A DNA stretch of 64,000 bases from Trichoplax adhaerens. Taxonomy: Eukaryota; Placozoa; Uniplacotomia; Trichoplacea; Trichoplacidae. Below are positions 61,217 through 64,000 of this stretch, in pieces. A model generated the notes under the pieces. The model was not told the origin of the DNA. It saw only the letters and a program-made list of their open reading frames with translations, and did no database searches. A program made the translations under genes and the position numbers. The stretch is taken from assembly GCF_000150275.1 (NCBI RefSeq), contig NW_002060951.1, positions 1,870,297-1,934,296 of the forward strand, given 5' to 3'. The first letter of the stretch is position 1, and each line of letters starts with the position of its first letter.

Positions 61217-64000
61217 ATAGATAGTATATATATAACAATAGAAATAGCACAGAAATAAAGATTTTGGTTCAATGATAATTGCAAGAAGAAATATTGTGTT
61301 TTATAAATTTGAGATGTCCTCCTTGATTTTAACCGTATGTTTCTATATGATAATTTCATACCATACCTTCATCTTCATTTTGTCTTTTTCCAATACTCTA
61401 TCTCCACTCTTATCTCATTTTATATTTAATTATTATTAAAGCGTACAATACTTATGTTTATTGAAATGGATTAATAATGTGATTTGTTCCTCATCTCAAT
61501 TTTTAAATGAATAATCTTCGTGTTCTAACATCTTCAAATTAATATAACTAAGGCTGTATTATATTGACTGTCAGTGCAGTCTTCCTTTTCTGTCAAGTCA
61601 TTTTTATCTTTCTGGATACTCAAACAATCAAATCTTCATGTGTATTACAACTATTTTACTTAATTTACTTAATCCTAGAATTATAAGTCGGCCTTCATCT
61701 AGGTACAATATAGATTAAAGCGTAGCGATGTTATTATTACTTAACAATTCAGTCTAATACTTCGTACCGCTTACAAACAATTATCTAAATTATTGTATTC
61801 GTCTTGCTACTATGAATCCGACTAAATTGTTGGATTTATTTGTTATTATCATTCAGTAACGTAGATATTTTTAATTATTAAAATTTATCTATTGAAATCT
61901 TTAACCTAGTCGGTACATTGATAAGCTTATAAATACTTATTAAGATCCTCTGCTAATAAATATGAACATTTCAAACATTGATATCACTCAGTGACTTGTG
62001 TAGAAAGTATCATAGAAATTTTAAGTGTTAATAATGATTTGATTGCAACTTATAATTCAATTTACCGACTGCTAACTGTATCTGTATCAAAGCAGCGACT
62101 GTGATTTAGTAGTAGATTTCAATATGAGGAGCTGTAGATTTATTTCATATGCGTTCCACTTTGTAATAGCGTAATTTTTCATTCTGAAGTTATCCTAAAC
62201 GCACGTAGTAAAGTGATAAAGCTATATAAATTTGCTAATAGTCAAAATATTAATAAAAAAAGCTATCGATATCGGTAATTGTGAGGAATTGCTTTCTTTA
62301 TGTCAGTAATAACTTTCAAATAAAATGGTTAGCCACTTCTTATGGGCTATCAACTAGATAATAAGTTTTTGATAGGATGAGTATATATAAAATTTCTTCT
62401 TTGTAGATCCTGATACTAAATTTAAAATAAATTATGGACGGAATAGTCTGATCAGGTATGAGAAGCCTTAAATAATTATAAACTTTAATAGAATCATGTT
62501 GCGTTTACGGTTTACAATATTAGGTTTAATGCGGCAGGAAACATTTTTGTATCTGAATAGATCACTTCTTTCAAGACTTTGTTTCAGAATACACTACGCA
62601 TTGAAATATAAAGCTGTTAGGTCTATACTTAAAATTATTGTCAATTAAACATTTGCCTAAGTTAAGTTTTAAGGGCTTAAGCATAGATGCCATAATATGG
62701 AGCAAATATGAAAGTATATTTGATACTTATGATATTAAGGTGTCAAGGAATATGATACAGCATACTCTTCATCTTCACGCATATCATCAAACAACCGCTG
62801 TGATAGTATCGTACTCGGTCTAGTTCTCATAAAAGTATAGAAGGTAGTGGTCCACATACCCTACATATCCCAATTTAAGAAATTAGCAATAATTTTAATT
62901 TAACTTGCAGGCATTTTAAAAACCATTATGATAAAATTACCATACTTAGTTGGCTTTCCGTAATAAGGGTACCTTAAAGATTATCGAATTTCATTTTACG
63001 AGATCATAATATCGCCAGAAGATCCGACAGAATTGATACACTTCTATTCTGCTTAATTTTTACATTCTGCATCTTTAAAGCACCATGGTGACTCAGTTGT
63101 AGGCGGTTGCTAATTTTATATAATAATCATAATGAAGCATGACTAATATTGGAGGTTTTTGTTAATGTTTAATATTAGTTTCAATTAAGGTAAATACCCT
63201 TACATTCATTCACGTTAATAATTACACTGTATCACAATAAATCTGTTATAAACAGAACGTTATAACATCTTCATTAGCATTTTCTTAAGTTCGAGTTGAT
63301 TAATAAAAACGCTAAAATGCTTTAAAACATTCATCTTCAAAACATATATTTCAGTAGGACTAGGGCACTCGAACGAACATAAGCGCAACTCTGTTTGCAG
63401 TGACTTCAGTTCACAACTCTGATGAGCAGTACTGTATTGATGACTGGTACATTATATTTAAAAAGGATGCTTTCAAACATTCGCTTGCTATATTTAAGAA
63501 TCACTTCCTTGCTTGATTGAATAATATCGCCTTGTTTATCTATATAATTTATCATCTAGCATTGCTCATATCAACGAAAGGCTTCCTAATTTGCATCCGC
63601 GTTGGTTAATCAGACAATACGTACGTATAGAGTAATTTACGCGCCGATTCAAATTTTCAATTTAAGTAAGTCTTTTAATATAGCTAACTTTAATGAGTAC
63701 CGTTAACGGTATAGTCTTTACTCCACAAAAACCGTGCAAAGGTGAGATAACTACAACATAACGAAGTCTTAACTGTGATGCAACATGATTAGCTACGAAT
63801 TGTAAATTAACTGACGTGAATTTAAAGTAAGAATCTGTTATTAATGGAAAAGTCCATCAAATTTCTCATAAAAATAATACTTAGGATTTCGCTTGAAGTA
63901 AAATATACATACAACATTTAAATTCTGATCGCCGCTATCTAATCTTCAACTATGTAAAGTACTAATAATTTTAAACTTGAAAAGGTTATTTATAATATTC
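61217..64000. other. Intergenic DNA to window end
   Basis: After a candidate polyA signal at 61254-61259 no gene is seen. An open frame at 62638-62823 starts with TTG and has no recognisable content. No repeat of note was found. Confidence 0.55.

Noticed and set aside
62638-62823. 61-codon plus-strand frame near the window end
   Set aside because: It starts with TTG and has no recognisable motif, splice partner or conservation evidence.

Overview
The window looks like nuclear DNA of a small-genome, early-branching animal, most probably a placozoan (Trichoplax or Hoilungia type). Reasons: very AT-rich sequence; compact multi-exon animal genes with introns mostly of 70-900 bp and GT-AG borders; clear animal families (STUM/SPEC3, DLAT, ASH2L, ANAPC2); and intronless rhodopsin-class receptors scattered in gene-poor DNA. 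The species is inferred, not proven. Exon models were made by eye by joining open segments in phase at splice consensus sites and comparing them with remembered family sequences.

Layout. 1-20.5 kb: mostly gene-free AT-rich DNA with two related single-exon receptors (9.5 and 16.6 kb, both +). 20.6-39.2 kb: an island of four conserved genes in alternating orientation: STUM-like (-), DLAT (+), ASH2L (-), ANAPC2 (+). STUM/DLAT and ASH2L/ANAPC2 are divergent pairs, and DLAT/ASH2L are convergent. Both divergent intervals hold dense, orientation-switching arrays of the pentamer CAGTA/TACTG. 39.2-64 kb: gene-poor again, with two intact LGR-like single-exon receptors (42.8 and 60.1 kb, +), a decayed full-length relative (50.6 kb) and a fragment (46.5 kb), which shows local receptor birth and death.

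Functions. DLAT is the E2 core of mitochondrial pyruvate dehydrogenase. ASH2L is a core subunit of COMPASS/MLL H3K4 methyltransferases. ANAPC2 is the cullin subunit of the anaphase-promoting complex. STUM is a small membrane protein of the mechanosensory/ciliary SPEC3 family. These genes do not form a pathway; shared promoter intervals are the link between neighbours. The receptors are orphans.

The most notable non-genic signals are the CAGTA/TACTG arrays in both divergent promoters, a diverged ~300 bp dispersed repeat (6.7 and 52.8 kb), two collinear TATA-to-polyA modules that could be solo-LTR remnants (9.0 and 48.9 kb), and a perfect 13-bp hairpin at 13.1 kb. No CRISPR array, rRNA, convincing tRNA or intact transposase/reverse transcriptase was seen.
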